Assembly (NCBI GenBank): GCA_024235315.1
Contig: JACKMP010000014.1
Coordinates: 1 to 30,275 of the forward strand
Length of the DNA stretch: 30,275 nt
Origin: Chromatiaceae bacterium
Lineage (GTDB): Bacteria; Pseudomonadota; Gammaproteobacteria; Chromatiales; Chromatiaceae
Reading direction: 5' to 3'
Shown: piece by piece, positions 1 through 7,810 of the stretch
How the letters are laid out: each line of letters starts with the position of its first letter
Position numbering within the stretch: position 1 is the stretch's first letter
Made by a program: the position numbers and the translations under genes
Notes under the pieces: generated by a model
Databases searched by the model: none
Seen by the model: the letters and a program-made list of their open reading frames with translations, nothing else
What the model was told of the DNA's origin: nothing

Positions 1-13
1 GGCAGTTGCCGTG

Positions 14-370
14 TCATGCCCCGGTTGCCGTCAGCGCACGCCAGCGGACGAAAAAGCTGGCACTGAACAGGTAGGCCAGTGCGAGACCGGACTCGACCAG
101 TCCCAACCAGCGCTGGTCGGGGTCAGACCAGGCGACCACGCCACCGTGCACTGCGTACAGCAGCACCACCAGGGTGCCCCAGATGATGGCCTTGTCCCCG
201 CCGGCCAGTACACCGCGCAGCGGCAGCAGCAGGGGCGTCACCAGCAACACCAGCCACAGCGAGACGTGCTGGCGCGCCACGTCACCGAGAAAGATGATCC
301 AGGCCATCACCCAGGCGATAAGCCCAAGATATGCCAGCAGCGAGAGTGCCCGGGCGGCCGCTGTCTTCAT
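14..370 (-). CDS. DUF2069 family small inner-membrane protein
   Basis: The protein has 118 residues and is almost entirely hydrophobic, with about four predicted membrane segments (roughly residues 8-28, 36-54, 62-80 and 90-108). It matches my memory of the DUF2069 family, which has no established function. The ATG at 370 overlaps the stop of wrbA in an ATGA arrangement, so translation is probably coupled to wrbA. This start was preferred over a longer upstream reading because the extension lies inside wrbA in another frame and reads as Arg-rich shadow sequence. The order arsC-like, wrbA, DUF2069 is, from memory, the one in Pseudomonas aeruginosa, where hda follows; here the window ends before any next gene. 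Confidence 0.8.
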   Translation of the reverse strand: MKTAAARALSLLAYLGLIAWVMAWIIFLGDVARQHVSLWLVLLVTPLLLPLRGVLAGGDKAIIWGTLVVLLYAVHGGVVAWSDPDQRWLGLVESGLALAYLFSASFFVRWRALTATGA

Positions 371-969
371 GCCGGTGTTCGCAGGGCAATGGCGATCCTC
401 GCCAGCCGCCGGCCGAGCGCCTGACAGAGATTTTTTTCCGCGGCGCTCAATGGCAGCTTGCTGTCCGCGCCCGCGAGGTGCGAGGGACCGTAGGGTGTGC
501 CGCCTGCAGTGGTCTTCAGCAGGTCCGGCTCGCTGTAGGGGAGACCGGTGATCAGCATGCCGTGATGCAGCAGCGGCAGCATCATCGACAACAGCGTCGT
601 CTCCTGGCCGCCGTGCATGCTGCTGGTCGAGGTGAAGACGCCGGCGGGCCTGCCGGCGAGCGCGGCCTTGATCCACAGTGCGCTGGTGCCGTCGAGGAAA
701 TATTTGAGCGGTGCAGCCATATTGCCGAATCGGGTCGGGCTGCCGAGTGCCAGCGCGGCGCAGCCCTCGAGGTCAGCGATGCTCGCATAGGGGGCTCCAT
801 CTGCGGGCACCGGCGGTGCGGTCGCCTCGTGGTCTGCGGATACCGCAGGCACGGTGCGCAGGCGGGCCTCGAGGCCGCCTTCCTCGACGCCGCGCGCCAC
901 CTGGCGAGCCATCTCGGCGGTCGCACCGTAGCGGCTGTAATACAGGATCAGGACGTAATTCGAACTCAC
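367..969 (-). CDS. wrbA: WrbA-type NAD(P)H:quinone oxidoreductase (flavodoxin fold)
   Basis: This 200-residue protein has the length and flavodoxin fold of WrbA, an FMN enzyme that reduces quinones by two electrons in the cytoplasm and is linked to oxidative stress. The N-terminal strand and phosphate-binding loop read LILYYSRYGATAEMA (residues 7-21). The GSPTRFGNMAAPLKYFLD segment (about 76-93) and the TSTSSMHGGQE segment (about 112-122) are the typical WrbA FMN/quinone loops. The start is a GTG at 969 whose bases overlap the stop of the upstream arsC-like gene, and the stop overlaps the start of the DUF2069 gene, so all three look translationally coupled. Confidence 0.9.
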   Translation of the reverse strand: MSSNYVLILYYSRYGATAEMARQVARGVEEGGLEARLRTVPAVSADHEATAPPVPADGAPYASIADLEGCAALALGSPTRFGNMAAPLKYFLDGTSALWIKAALAGRPAGVFTSTSSMHGGQETTLLSMMLPLLHHGMLITGLPYSEPDLLKTTAGGTPYGPSHLAGADSKLPLSAAEKNLCQALGRRLARIAIALRTPA

Positions 970-1313
970 AGGATCTCCAGTACGCGCTCGGGTGGGCGGC
1001 CGATCACGGCCTTGTCACCGCTGACCACGATCGGTCGCTCGATCAGCTTCGGGAAGCGGACCATCAATGCGATCAGCTGCTCGCGACTCAACGAAGGGTC
1101 GTCTGCGCCGCTTGCCTTGTACTCGGGCTCGCCCTTGCGCATCAGTTCGCGCGGTGTCAGGCCGAGCATGTCGAGCAGGCGCGACAGCGTGGCGGCATCG
1201 GGTGGGGTGTCGAGGTATTGGATCACCTGCGGTGTCAGCTGCTGCTGCTCCAGCAGTTGCAGCGTCTGGCGTGACTTGCTGCATCTGGGGTTGTGGTAAA
1301 TGCTTATGCTCAT
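966..1313 (-). CDS. arsC: ArsC/YfgD-type arsenate reductase family protein (glutaredoxin-linked)
   Basis: The 115-residue product belongs to the thioredoxin-fold ArsC family. It begins with the active-site motif YHNPRCSKSR (catalytic Cys11), and Arg59, Arg93 (ERPIVV) and Arg106 (GRPPERVLEIL) correspond to the three family arginines that hold the oxyanion. Overall it resembles the housekeeping Escherichia coli YfgD branch more than plasmid ArsC, so true arsenate reduction is likely but not certain. No arsenite pump or arsR lies nearby. The ATG at 1313 was chosen because a longer reading adds 31 residues without homology. The stop overlaps the GTG start of wrbA. A 65-nt gap separates it from the divergent yihY-like gene. 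Confidence 0.85.
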   Translation of the reverse strand: MSISIYHNPRCSKSRQTLQLLEQQQLTPQVIQYLDTPPDAATLSRLLDMLGLTPRELMRKGEPEYKASGADDPSLSREQLIALMVRFPKLIERPIVVSGDKAVIGRPPERVLEIL

Positions 1314-1378
1314 GGGCTGCCAATACGCGGGGTGATGGATGTGCGCGGATTTTATCAGGCTTGTCGGGTGGTGGTGAC

Positions 1379-2674
1379 GTGAGCGAAGGCGTATCGGGAT
1401 CGGCACGGCGGCTGCTGTTGACCGGCGTCACGAGGCTGCGCGGCTTCCTGGTGCTGGTAGGCGACCGTTTCCTGCGCCACGAAGGACCGCAGAATGCAGC
1501 GGCCCTGACTTACACCACCCTGTTGTCCCTGGTTCCGTTGATGGCGGTCACGCTGGCGGCTTTTTCCGCGTTCCCTGTGGCCGATCGGGTCTACGAGCTC
1601 GTACAGGACTTCGTGTTCGATAATTTCGTGCCTACCTCGAGTGAGGTGCTGCAGCAATACTTGTCCGAGTTCAGTGCCAAGGCCTCACGGTTGACCGGTC
1701 CCGGCGCAGCTTTCCTGGTGGTGGTGGCGCTGCTGATGATGGCCAACATCGAACGTGCGCTGAACGCGATCTGGGAGGTGCGGGCGAAGCGCGGTTTCGC
1801 CAGCAGGTTCCTCATCTACTGGGCGGTATTGTCACTGGGGCCGATCCTGATTGGTGCCAGTGTGCTGGTGACCTCTTACATCGTCTCGCTGCCGCTGTTG
1901 TCCGAGGCCGCCAGCACCGGGGTGGGCCGGCGTCTGCTCGGACTCACCCCGGTGGCCGCCTCGGCGATCGCCTTCACGATGATGTACATCGTCGTCCCCA
2001 ACCGCAGGGTGCGCCCAGGCCATGCGCTCACCGGTGGCGTGCTGGCGGCCCTGCTGTTCGAGGCAGCGAAACACGCATTCGCCGTTTATATCACTGAGTT
2101 CCCGACCTATGAGGCGATCTATGGCGCTCTTGCCACGATTCCGATCTTCCTGGTCTGGCTGTACCTGTCCTGGATCATCGCGCTGCTGGGCGCGGAAGTG
2201 ACGCATTGCCTGAGTATCTATCGTTGGAGTGTCAGTGATCAGCGCCGCTGCAAGACAGGCATGGGGGATGCGATTGCGGTGCTGCTGGCGCTGGACGAGG
2301 CCGCGGCCAGCGGGGTGGCGCCGGGCACCGATGAGTTGGCCGGCCTGCAACGGCGCTGGATGGAGCCGCCGCTGGACGACCTGCTGAACGAACTGAAAGA
2401 CCTGCGCTGGGTGCACATGACGCGCGACGGTGGCTGGGTCTTGGCGCGCCGGCTTTCCGATGCGACGCTGCAGGATCTTTTTGCCAGTCGGGCGTTCGAC
2501 CTGCCGCGTCGCGACGATCCCGACTGGCCCGGCGATTCGCGCCTGGCCGACGTCCTGGACGCGGCCAACGCCGGGACAGCGGCGGCGCTCGAGGTGCCGC
2601 TGGCGCAGTTCCGGCTGCAGCGCGCGGACGCCGTTTCGATGCGCACAGGTGCGGAGTCGACGGGTGAAGGCTGA
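1379..2674 (+). CDS. YihY/BrkB-family inner-membrane protein with C-terminal winged-helix-like extension
   Basis: This 431-residue protein matches the YihY (Virul_fac_BrkB) family, once misnamed ribonuclease BN. The N-terminal 280 residues carry about six membrane segments and the family signatures HEGPQNAAALTYTTLLSLVPL (near the N terminus) and FLVWLYLSWIIALLGAEV (last membrane helix). The C-terminal 150 residues are soluble and resemble the winged-helix extension of long family members. The physiological role is unsettled. The start is a GTG at 1379 directly after the arsC-like divergent region. The long frame upstream of it is antisense to arsC and was discarded, but the start has only a weak ribosome-binding site. 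The gene converges on the next one with a 10-nt gap. Confidence 0.85.
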   Translation: MSEGVSGSARRLLLTGVTRLRGFLVLVGDRFLRHEGPQNAAALTYTTLLSLVPLMAVTLAAFSAFPVADRVYELVQDFVFDNFVPTSSEVLQQYLSEFSAKASRLTGPGAAFLVVVALLMMANIERALNAIWEVRAKRGFASRFLIYWAVLSLGPILIGASVLVTSYIVSLPLLSEAASTGVGRRLLGLTPVAASAIAFTMMYIVVPNRRVRPGHALTGGVLAALLFEAAKHAFAVYITEFPTYEAIYGALATIPIFLVWLYLSWIIALLGAEVTHCLSIYRWSVSDQRRCKTGMGDAIAVLLALDEAAASGVAPGTDELAGLQRRWMEPPLDDLLNELKDLRWVHMTRDGGWVLARRLSDATLQDLFASRAFDLPRRDDPDWPGDSRLADVLDAANAGTAAALEVPLAQFRLQRADAVSMRTGAESTGEG

Positions 2675-2684
2675 CGCAGGCGGG

Positions 2685-4187
2685 TTAGAGCTCGGCGACC
2701 TCGACGTCTATAAAGGCCGTGCTCTGGACCACTGAGGTCAGGCCGAGCATCCGCAGGTTGTAGCGGGTGCTCGGGCCTTCCACGCTGATGGTGTCACCCT
2801 CGCGGAACAGGTTGCGCGCGGCGATCAGCGTGAACCGTCCGCTGTCCATGGCATGTTGCAGCAGCGCGTGGTTGTCGAATCGGCCGCGGTCGGCCGCAGC
2901 GCCGGAAATGGCCACCGGGACCAGTCTGCCCTGCAGTTTTTCGACGCCGATCTCTATCTCGTTGTGCTCGTTGCTGGCCAGCCGCAGCACGCGTGCGGCG
3001 AAACCGACAGGTGCGCCGCCGCTGGTCGTGGTCTCGGCCTCGGCGAGGATGGGTTCCCCGACATTCAGTGGCGGGTTGAGCGGCCCCTGGAGGTGAAACG
3101 CCGCGCCGCTGCGCGACTGATTGACCTGACGACATGCGAGCGGCGAGAACGCCTGCCCGTGTGGGGCTGTGCCCTGGGTGAGTTCGCTCAGGCGGCGATG
3201 GATGGCGCGAAGGCCGTACAACAGCCGGTACGGGTGGTTGCGCGGCTGCCGCTGACTCTGTCGTTGTTCGGGCGTCTTGCGGCCCTTGATCACGTCCATC
3301 AGCGCCTGCCGCATGCCTTTGGGTGCCATCGGGTCCGATTGCAGCTGTTGCAGGAACGCGTCCGTCGCGACGTAGCGTATGTCCGGCCCCGGTTTGCCGC
3401 GTCGTGCGCTCGACAGTGGGGGCAGGGTGCCGCTGATGTCGAGCGGGATGGCGTAGGCACCCTGGGGCAGTACGGTCAGTTGCAGCGCGTCGGTGTGCTG
3501 ACCGGCCCAGTGAACCCAGCTCAGGATCTGACCTGGGCGGTGGCGATGCGGGTCGCACAGGCTGATCACCAGCGAACGGAAGAACAGGCCGCGCACCGTG
3601 TCGGGTTCGCTCCCCTGTGGCGATGCCGACCTGATTGCCTGCCGGCTGGTGCGCTGCCGCTCGGCATGCACGAAGATGTTTAGCAGCAGGCGCCAGCCGT
3701 CGGGGGTGAGTCTGTGATAGTGCAGCCGCTCGATGTTGGTGGCGCCGTCCAGCAGGCTCATTGCACGGAACAGCACCGCCGCCGGCACTTCTTTGCCGCT
3801 GCGCAGGATATCGTTCGCCAGTCGAAGGTGGCCGTGTGCCAGCTCCACCAGCAGTTCCACCAGCTGGTACTCCAGCTGATCGAGTGGCACCGCGCTGTCG
3901 GGATTGCCCTGCAGGCGCTCGTGGACGATCTGCAGCAGTTGATCGAGCGGTGCGTCGTACAACTCCAGCAGCGCGCCGAATCGGTTGCCCGGTTGCGGGT
4001 CCCGGACCAGCAGCCGCAGCTGCTGGATCAACATCTGTGCGGTGCGTGGCGGGTTGGCCAACGGCAGCGAGTCTATCCAGGTACGCAGCTCGCGCGGCGC
4101 AAGCAGCACCGCCGGGTGCCGTGCGACGGCTGCCGGCGGAATTCGGAACAGGCCGGGATCAGGCAGGCTTGAAGGCGTGTCTACCAT
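2685..4187 (-). CDS. PilZ-like domain protein, possible cyclic-di-GMP effector
   Basis: The product has 500 residues and no signal peptide or membrane helix. Residues 30-330 are helical and of no family I can name with certainty. The C-terminal part has a PilZ-like barrel pattern: NQSRSG at 356-361 fits the [DN]xSxxG cyclic-di-GMP motif, followed by a basic beta-strand region (FAARVLRLAS, 396-405) and EIGVEKL (412-418). The usual RxxxR motif in front is not obvious; only RRL near 331-333 is a candidate, so ligand binding is unproven. The layout recalls Pseudomonas FimW-type c-di-GMP-binding proteins, but that is from memory. The ATG at 4187 is the only good start, and the gene stands alone on the minus strand. 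Confidence 0.6.
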   Translation of the reverse strand: MVDTPSSLPDPGLFRIPPAAVARHPAVLLAPRELRTWIDSLPLANPPRTAQMLIQQLRLLVRDPQPGNRFGALLELYDAPLDQLLQIVHERLQGNPDSAVPLDQLEYQLVELLVELAHGHLRLANDILRSGKEVPAAVLFRAMSLLDGATNIERLHYHRLTPDGWRLLLNIFVHAERQRTSRQAIRSASPQGSEPDTVRGLFFRSLVISLCDPHRHRPGQILSWVHWAGQHTDALQLTVLPQGAYAIPLDISGTLPPLSSARRGKPGPDIRYVATDAFLQQLQSDPMAPKGMRQALMDVIKGRKTPEQRQSQRQPRNHPYRLLYGLRAIHRRLSELTQGTAPHGQAFSPLACRQVNQSRSGAAFHLQGPLNPPLNVGEPILAEAETTTSGGAPVGFAARVLRLASNEHNEIEIGVEKLQGRLVPVAISGAAADRGRFDNHALLQHAMDSGRFTLIAARNLFREGDTISVEGPSTRYNLRMLGLTSVVQSTAFIDVEVAEL

Positions 4188-4379
4188 GCCTCAAACTCGC
4201 TGCGCTGGTTGGATGGGAAATGGCACATGTTTCGCACTTTCGCGGCTGACCGTGGTCTACAAAGGTCGGTGGGCCGCAGATCCGGCGGCAGACGTTTGTG
4301 GTGATTTTTGCGCAATATTACGGAATTTGTCGGCAGTGTGGCGCGTCTCTTGATCGCGCGGAAGGAAGGGTGCAGCTTG

Positions 4380-4889
4380 ATGATACGAGGAAATACGGTG
4401 TTTTCCCTGATCGCCGCGGTGTTCATGGTGGTGGCGCTGGTCGGGCCGGCAGCAGCGTCGGAAGGCGATTTCAGTCTGCCGGGCCTGGATGGACAGACCC
4501 ATAGCCTGTCGGACTACCGCGGCAAATGGGTCCTGGTCAATTACTGGGCGACCTGGTGTCCGCCGTGTCTCGAGGAGTTGCCCGAACTGGAGGTGTTCCA
4601 TGATGCCGCCAAGGGCAAGGCGGTCGTGCTCGGTGTCAACATGGAGTCGATCGACACGGAAAGGCTGCGCGTCTTCGTGGAGCAGCAGTTTCTGTCGTAC
4701 CCGATCCTGCTGGCAGGCGAGCAGCCGCGCCGTGCCCAACTGCTCGGTCCGGTGGACGGGCTGCCGACGTCTTATCTGGTGGCCCCCACCGGCGAAGTCG
4801 TCGCGCGACAGGTCGGCCAGATTACTGCCGACGCGATTCATTCGTTCATCGACAGGTATGAGAACAATCCAGCTGGAGGAGTGAAATAA
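4380..4889 (+). CDS. TlpA-like periplasmic thiol-disulfide oxidoreductase
   Basis: The 169-residue protein has an N-terminal signal sequence (residues 1-27, ending AAAS) and a TlpA/ResA-type thioredoxin domain. The active site is WATWCPPC with Cys60 and Cys63, and the cis-proline loop is GLPTSYLV. Such proteins reduce disulfides in periplasmic partners, for example during cytochrome c maturation, but none of those genes is adjacent. The ATG at 4380 was chosen over one 72 nt upstream because a GGAAGGAAGG Shine-Dalgarno tract precedes it and the signal peptide then starts correctly. Its TAA shares a base with the ATG of the next gene (TAATG), so it is the first gene of a five-gene operon. Confidence 0.85.
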   Translation: MIRGNTVFSLIAAVFMVVALVGPAAASEGDFSLPGLDGQTHSLSDYRGKWVLVNYWATWCPPCLEELPELEVFHDAAKGKAVVLGVNMESIDTERLRVFVEQQFLSYPILLAGEQPRRAQLLGPVDGLPTSYLVAPTGEVVARQVGQITADAIHSFIDRYENNPAGGVK

Positions 4890-5413
4890 TGCTGCGCCTA
4901 CTTTTTTCCCTGGCCCTGATCGCGACGACGGCGGCCACAGCGGCGGACAAGCCGCTCGACCCCGGTCGGTACTTCTTCAATGAGACCTTCGGGAATTTCA
5001 AGGAAGAGCTGGAAACCGCACGCGCCGAGGGTAAACGGGGCATTCTGCTGATGTTCGAAATGGACGAATGCCCGTTCTGCCATCGCATGAAGACCACGAT
5101 CCTCAATCAGCCCGAGGTGCAGGCGTATTTCCGGGAGCATTTCCTGATCTTTCCGGTCGACATCGAGGGAGACGTGGAGATCACCGATTTCAGCGGTGCA
5201 ACGACGACCATGAAAGACTTCGCATTCAAGCAGTACCGGGTGCGCGCGACCCCGGTCTTTGCGTTTTTCGATCTCGATGGCAACTACATCAAGCCGGCGC
5301 GCTTCACCGGTGCGACGCGTGACAAGGATGAATTCATGCTGCTCGGCAAATACGTGGTCGAGGGTGCCTACAAGGAGCAACCCTTCACCCGTTACAAACG
5401 CGCCGAACGTTAA
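4889..5413 (+). CDS. SoxW-like exported thioredoxin-fold protein
   Basis: This 174-residue protein has a signal peptide (about residues 1-19, ending ATAA) and a thioredoxin-like domain with the active site DECPFCHRMK (Cys61, Cys64) and a TPVFAFFD cis-proline loop near residue 125. The CPFC centre and the motif MFEMDECPFC resemble SoxW and related DsbD-gamma-like proteins, which act as reductants in the periplasm. No sox genes are in the window, so the SoxW label describes similarity rather than proven function. Its ATG overlaps the stop of the TlpA-like gene by one base and its stop overlaps the next start in the same way. A shared redox task with the TlpA-like protein is inferred. Confidence 0.8.
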   Translation: MLRLLFSLALIATTAATAADKPLDPGRYFFNETFGNFKEELETARAEGKRGILLMFEMDECPFCHRMKTTILNQPEVQAYFREHFLIFPVDIEGDVEITDFSGATTTMKDFAFKQYRVRATPVFAFFDLDGNYIKPARFTGATRDKDEFMLLGKYVVEGAYKEQPFTRYKRAER

Positions 5414-6708
5414 TGGGGCGAGCTATGCGCTGGACGGCGATCGCGCTGGGCCTGTTGGTGCCGGTGCTGACGGCGGCCGAGGACCTGCCGCCCCTGCCTG
5501 AGCCCCTTTCCCTGGCGGACGCGTTGGCGTTCACGCGCAGCGATGTGCCGCTGATCGAGCTGGCGCAGGCGGGACGTGAAGAGAACGCGGCGGCATTGGC
5601 CGAGGCACAGTCGCTGACGGGCTTGCGCATGGGTGTCGTAGGCCGCCTGCGGGCAGTCGACGTGGCACGCTATTCACTCAACCGTGATCGCAACGACAGC
5701 AACGCGCAGCTGGCCGTCAGCAAGCGCCTTTACGATTTCGGTTACAGCGATGCGCGCGAAGAGGCGGCGCGGCTGGCGGGTGAAGGTGGCGAGTGGCGCT
5801 ATCTGGATGCACGCCAGGAGGCACACCTGGAGGTCATGCAGCGTTTTTTGGAGGTCGTGTTGGCCGACCTGCAGTACGCGCGCGACAACGAGGCGATGGC
5901 GGGGGCGTACATTGCAGCGGACCGTGCCCGTGACCGGCACGAACTCAAACGGCTGTCCGACGTCGATCTCGCCCAGCTCGAGTCGGAATACCAGGAGGCG
6001 CTGCGCGTGCGCATGCAGAGTCAGACCCTGCAGCGTGCAGCTCGCTCGCGACTGGCGATCGCGATGGGACGCCCTAACGAGCTGGCGGCCAACCTGATCC
6101 GCCCGGCGTCGCCGGATATCTCGGCACCGGTGCCGGACTACGAGGCCGTGCTGGCTGAGATCAGGGAGAGCAATCCCGAGATCAGGGCATTGCGCGCCGA
6201 GGTGGAGTCGGCGCGCGCCAGGGTCGAGGCGGCACGCAACAATCATGGCCCGGTCCTCAGCGGCGAGCTGGATGCGTCGTACTACAACCGTGAGACCAAC
6301 ACCACGCACCCGTTCGGTGCGTCGCTGGTCCTCGAGGTCCCGCTGCTGACGGGTGGCGCTAAGGATGCGGCGCTCGCGGATGCACGCGCAAAATGGCGTG
6401 CCAGTCAGGCGCGGCTGGCGGCAGCGGAAGACGCGCTGTCGCAGGAGGTGCTCGACCTGGTGCTGCGCCTTGGCAACCTGCGCCTGACGCTTGAGGGGCT
6501 GAAGGTACGGGGTGACTACCGGGAGCTGTATCTGGACCGCAGCCGTGCGCTCTACGAGCTGGAAGTGAAGGCTGACCTGGGTGATGCCATGACGGAGATA
6601 TCGGCGGTAAGACTCGACACGGCACAGGCGGAGTTCGACTGGATGATGACGCAGGCGCGCCTCAAGGCATTGGCTGGCCGTCTGCTGCCCGAGGAGGCAA
6701 CGAAATGA
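5413..6708 (+). CDS. TolC-family outer-membrane efflux protein
   Basis: The 431-residue product has a signal peptide (cleavage likely after VLTAAE, near residue 23) and two TolC/OEP repeats rich in long amphipathic helices. The segments SLNRDRNDSNAQLAVSKRLYDFG and NNHGPVLSGELDASYYNRE mark the strand-turn regions of the beta barrel. Family members form trimeric channels that receive substrate from a periplasmic adaptor. Here the adaptor gene follows directly with an ATGA overlap, while the inner-membrane transporter usually found in such operons is absent. Translation may begin at 5413 or at the second ATG at 5425; the first overlaps the upstream stop and suits the coupling seen throughout this operon. 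The exported substrate cannot be read from the sequence. Confidence 0.85.
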   Translation: MGRAMRWTAIALGLLVPVLTAAEDLPPLPEPLSLADALAFTRSDVPLIELAQAGREENAAALAEAQSLTGLRMGVVGRLRAVDVARYSLNRDRNDSNAQLAVSKRLYDFGYSDAREEAARLAGEGGEWRYLDARQEAHLEVMQRFLEVVLADLQYARDNEAMAGAYIAADRARDRHELKRLSDVDLAQLESEYQEALRVRMQSQTLQRAARSRLAIAMGRPNELAANLIRPASPDISAPVPDYEAVLAEIRESNPEIRALRAEVESARARVEAARNNHGPVLSGELDASYYNRETNTTHPFGASLVLEVPLLTGGAKDAALADARAKWRASQARLAAAEDALSQEVLDLVLRLGNLRLTLEGLKVRGDYRELYLDRSRALYELEVKADLGDAMTEISAVRLDTAQAEFDWMMTQARLKALAGRLLPEEATK

Positions 6709-7481
6709 CAAGACTACCGTTTGCGTGTGCCGCGGGCCTGCTCGCGCTGGGAATCAGTACAGGGGTGCTGGGCGCGGACGTTCAGGCCGTGGTCGGCTGG
6801 TCGCAGAAGGTCGAGCTGGGTACCCTGGTCTCGGGTGTGGTCAGCCAGGTGGACGTACAACCCGGCCAGCTGGTGAAAAAGGGCGACAATCTGATCACCC
6901 TGGACAACCGGGGCTTCAACAGCCTGGTCAGCCGGCGCCTGGCCGAGTTTGCGCACGCCCAGGCCGCGCTGCAGGAGGCGCAGCGCGAGGACGAGCGGGC
7001 GGCCGAACTGTACGATCGCACGCTGCTGTCCGACTACGAACGCAATCAGGCGCTGATCGCCCTGCATGCTGCGCGGGCACAGCTGGAGCAGGCCAGGTCC
7101 GAACTGGTGACCGCGCGGCTCGATCTCGAGCACAGCGCGGTGCGCGCGCCTTTCGACGGCGTGGTGCTCGCGGTGAATGCGGCGCCCGGCCAGAGCGTGG
7201 TCAGCGAGATGCAGAGCCAGCCGCTGGTCACGTTGGCCGCCAACCGGGTCTACCGGGCCCATGCGCAGATCGATCTTGCACAGGCAGGGCAGCTGGCGCC
7301 GGGCCAGCGTCTGCAGGCAAGTGCGCGCGGACAGGCGATCGAGGGCTCGGTCGCGTATGTGGGTTTCGAGCCGGTTGCGCAGTCGGCACAGGGGCCTCAG
7401 TACGAACTGGTCGCCGAGTTTGCCGTGACTGACCAGCAGCCGCTGCGGGTCGGTGAGACGGTTATCCTGCATCTGGAGTAA
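6705..7481 (+). CDS. HlyD/RND-type periplasmic adaptor, short form
   Basis: The product of 258 residues has a signal peptide ending VLGA at about residue 23, the first lipoyl half (SGVVSQVDVQPGQLVKKGD, about 44-62), a coiled-coil hairpin (about 75-140), the second lipoyl half (APFDGVVLAVNAAPGQSV, about 147-164) and a beta-barrel region. It is shorter than typical RND adaptors because the membrane-proximal domain after the barrel is missing or minimal. Such proteins bridge an inner-membrane pump and a TolC channel. The start overlaps the tolC-like stop. The next gene, an acylphosphatase, begins three bases after its stop, so no pump is encoded in this operon and a partner must lie elsewhere if the pair forms an efflux system. 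Confidence 0.85.
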   Translation: MTRLPFACAAGLLALGISTGVLGADVQAVVGWSQKVELGTLVSGVVSQVDVQPGQLVKKGDNLITLDNRGFNSLVSRRLAEFAHAQAALQEAQREDERAAELYDRTLLSDYERNQALIALHAARAQLEQARSELVTARLDLEHSAVRAPFDGVVLAVNAAPGQSVVSEMQSQPLVTLAANRVYRAHAQIDLAQAGQLAPGQRLQASARGQAIEGSVAYVGFEPVAQSAQGPQYELVAEFAVTDQQPLRVGETVILHLE

Positions 7482-7484
7482 TCG

Positions 7485-7751
7485 GTGGCCTGCCGGCGCT
7501 TCGTGGTCAGCGGGCGGGTGCAGGGCGTCTGGTATCGCGCCTCTACCCGGCGCCTTGCTGAATCGCTCGGCCTGAGTGGTCATGCACTGAACCTGCCGGA
7601 TGGACGGGTCGAGGTCTTGGCTTGCGGTGGGGATGGCGAACTGGATCAACTGACCGCCTGGCTGTGGCAGGGCCCGGAGCTCGCGGTGGTTGACGATGTA
7701 AGCTGCGAAGACCTGCCGGAACAGGCGATCACAGGGTTTCACACGGGGTGA
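7485..7751 (+). CDS. acyP: Acylphosphatase
   Basis: This 88-residue protein fits acylphosphatase in length and motifs. The phosphate-binding loop is GRVQGVWYR (residues 10-18) with catalytic Arg18, and the catalytic Asn36 lies in LSGHALNLPDGRVEV. The enzyme hydrolyses carboxyl-phosphate bonds in small acyl phosphates in the cytoplasm. The start is a GTG three bases after the adaptor stop, so it is probably co-transcribed with the export genes although no functional tie is evident. Placement in the operon may be incidental. Confidence 0.9.
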   Translation: MACRRFVVSGRVQGVWYRASTRRLAESLGLSGHALNLPDGRVEVLACGGDGELDQLTAWLWQGPELAVVDDVSCEDLPEQAITGFHTG

Positions 7752-7810
7752 GGCTGCCCCGTCTGCGCCCGGCTGTCCGTGAAGGCGCCTGGCGCCCGAG
7801 GCATAGCCAT

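Noticed and set aside
1067..1378. An N-terminal extension of the yihY-like gene
   Set aside because: It lies antisense to the arsC-like gene, is Arg/Ala-rich and matches no YihY N terminus.
5674..6711. A 345-codon open frame on the minus strand across the tolC-like gene
   Set aside because: Its product is Arg- and Gln-rich shadow sequence, and the plus-strand frame encodes a recognisable TolC protein.
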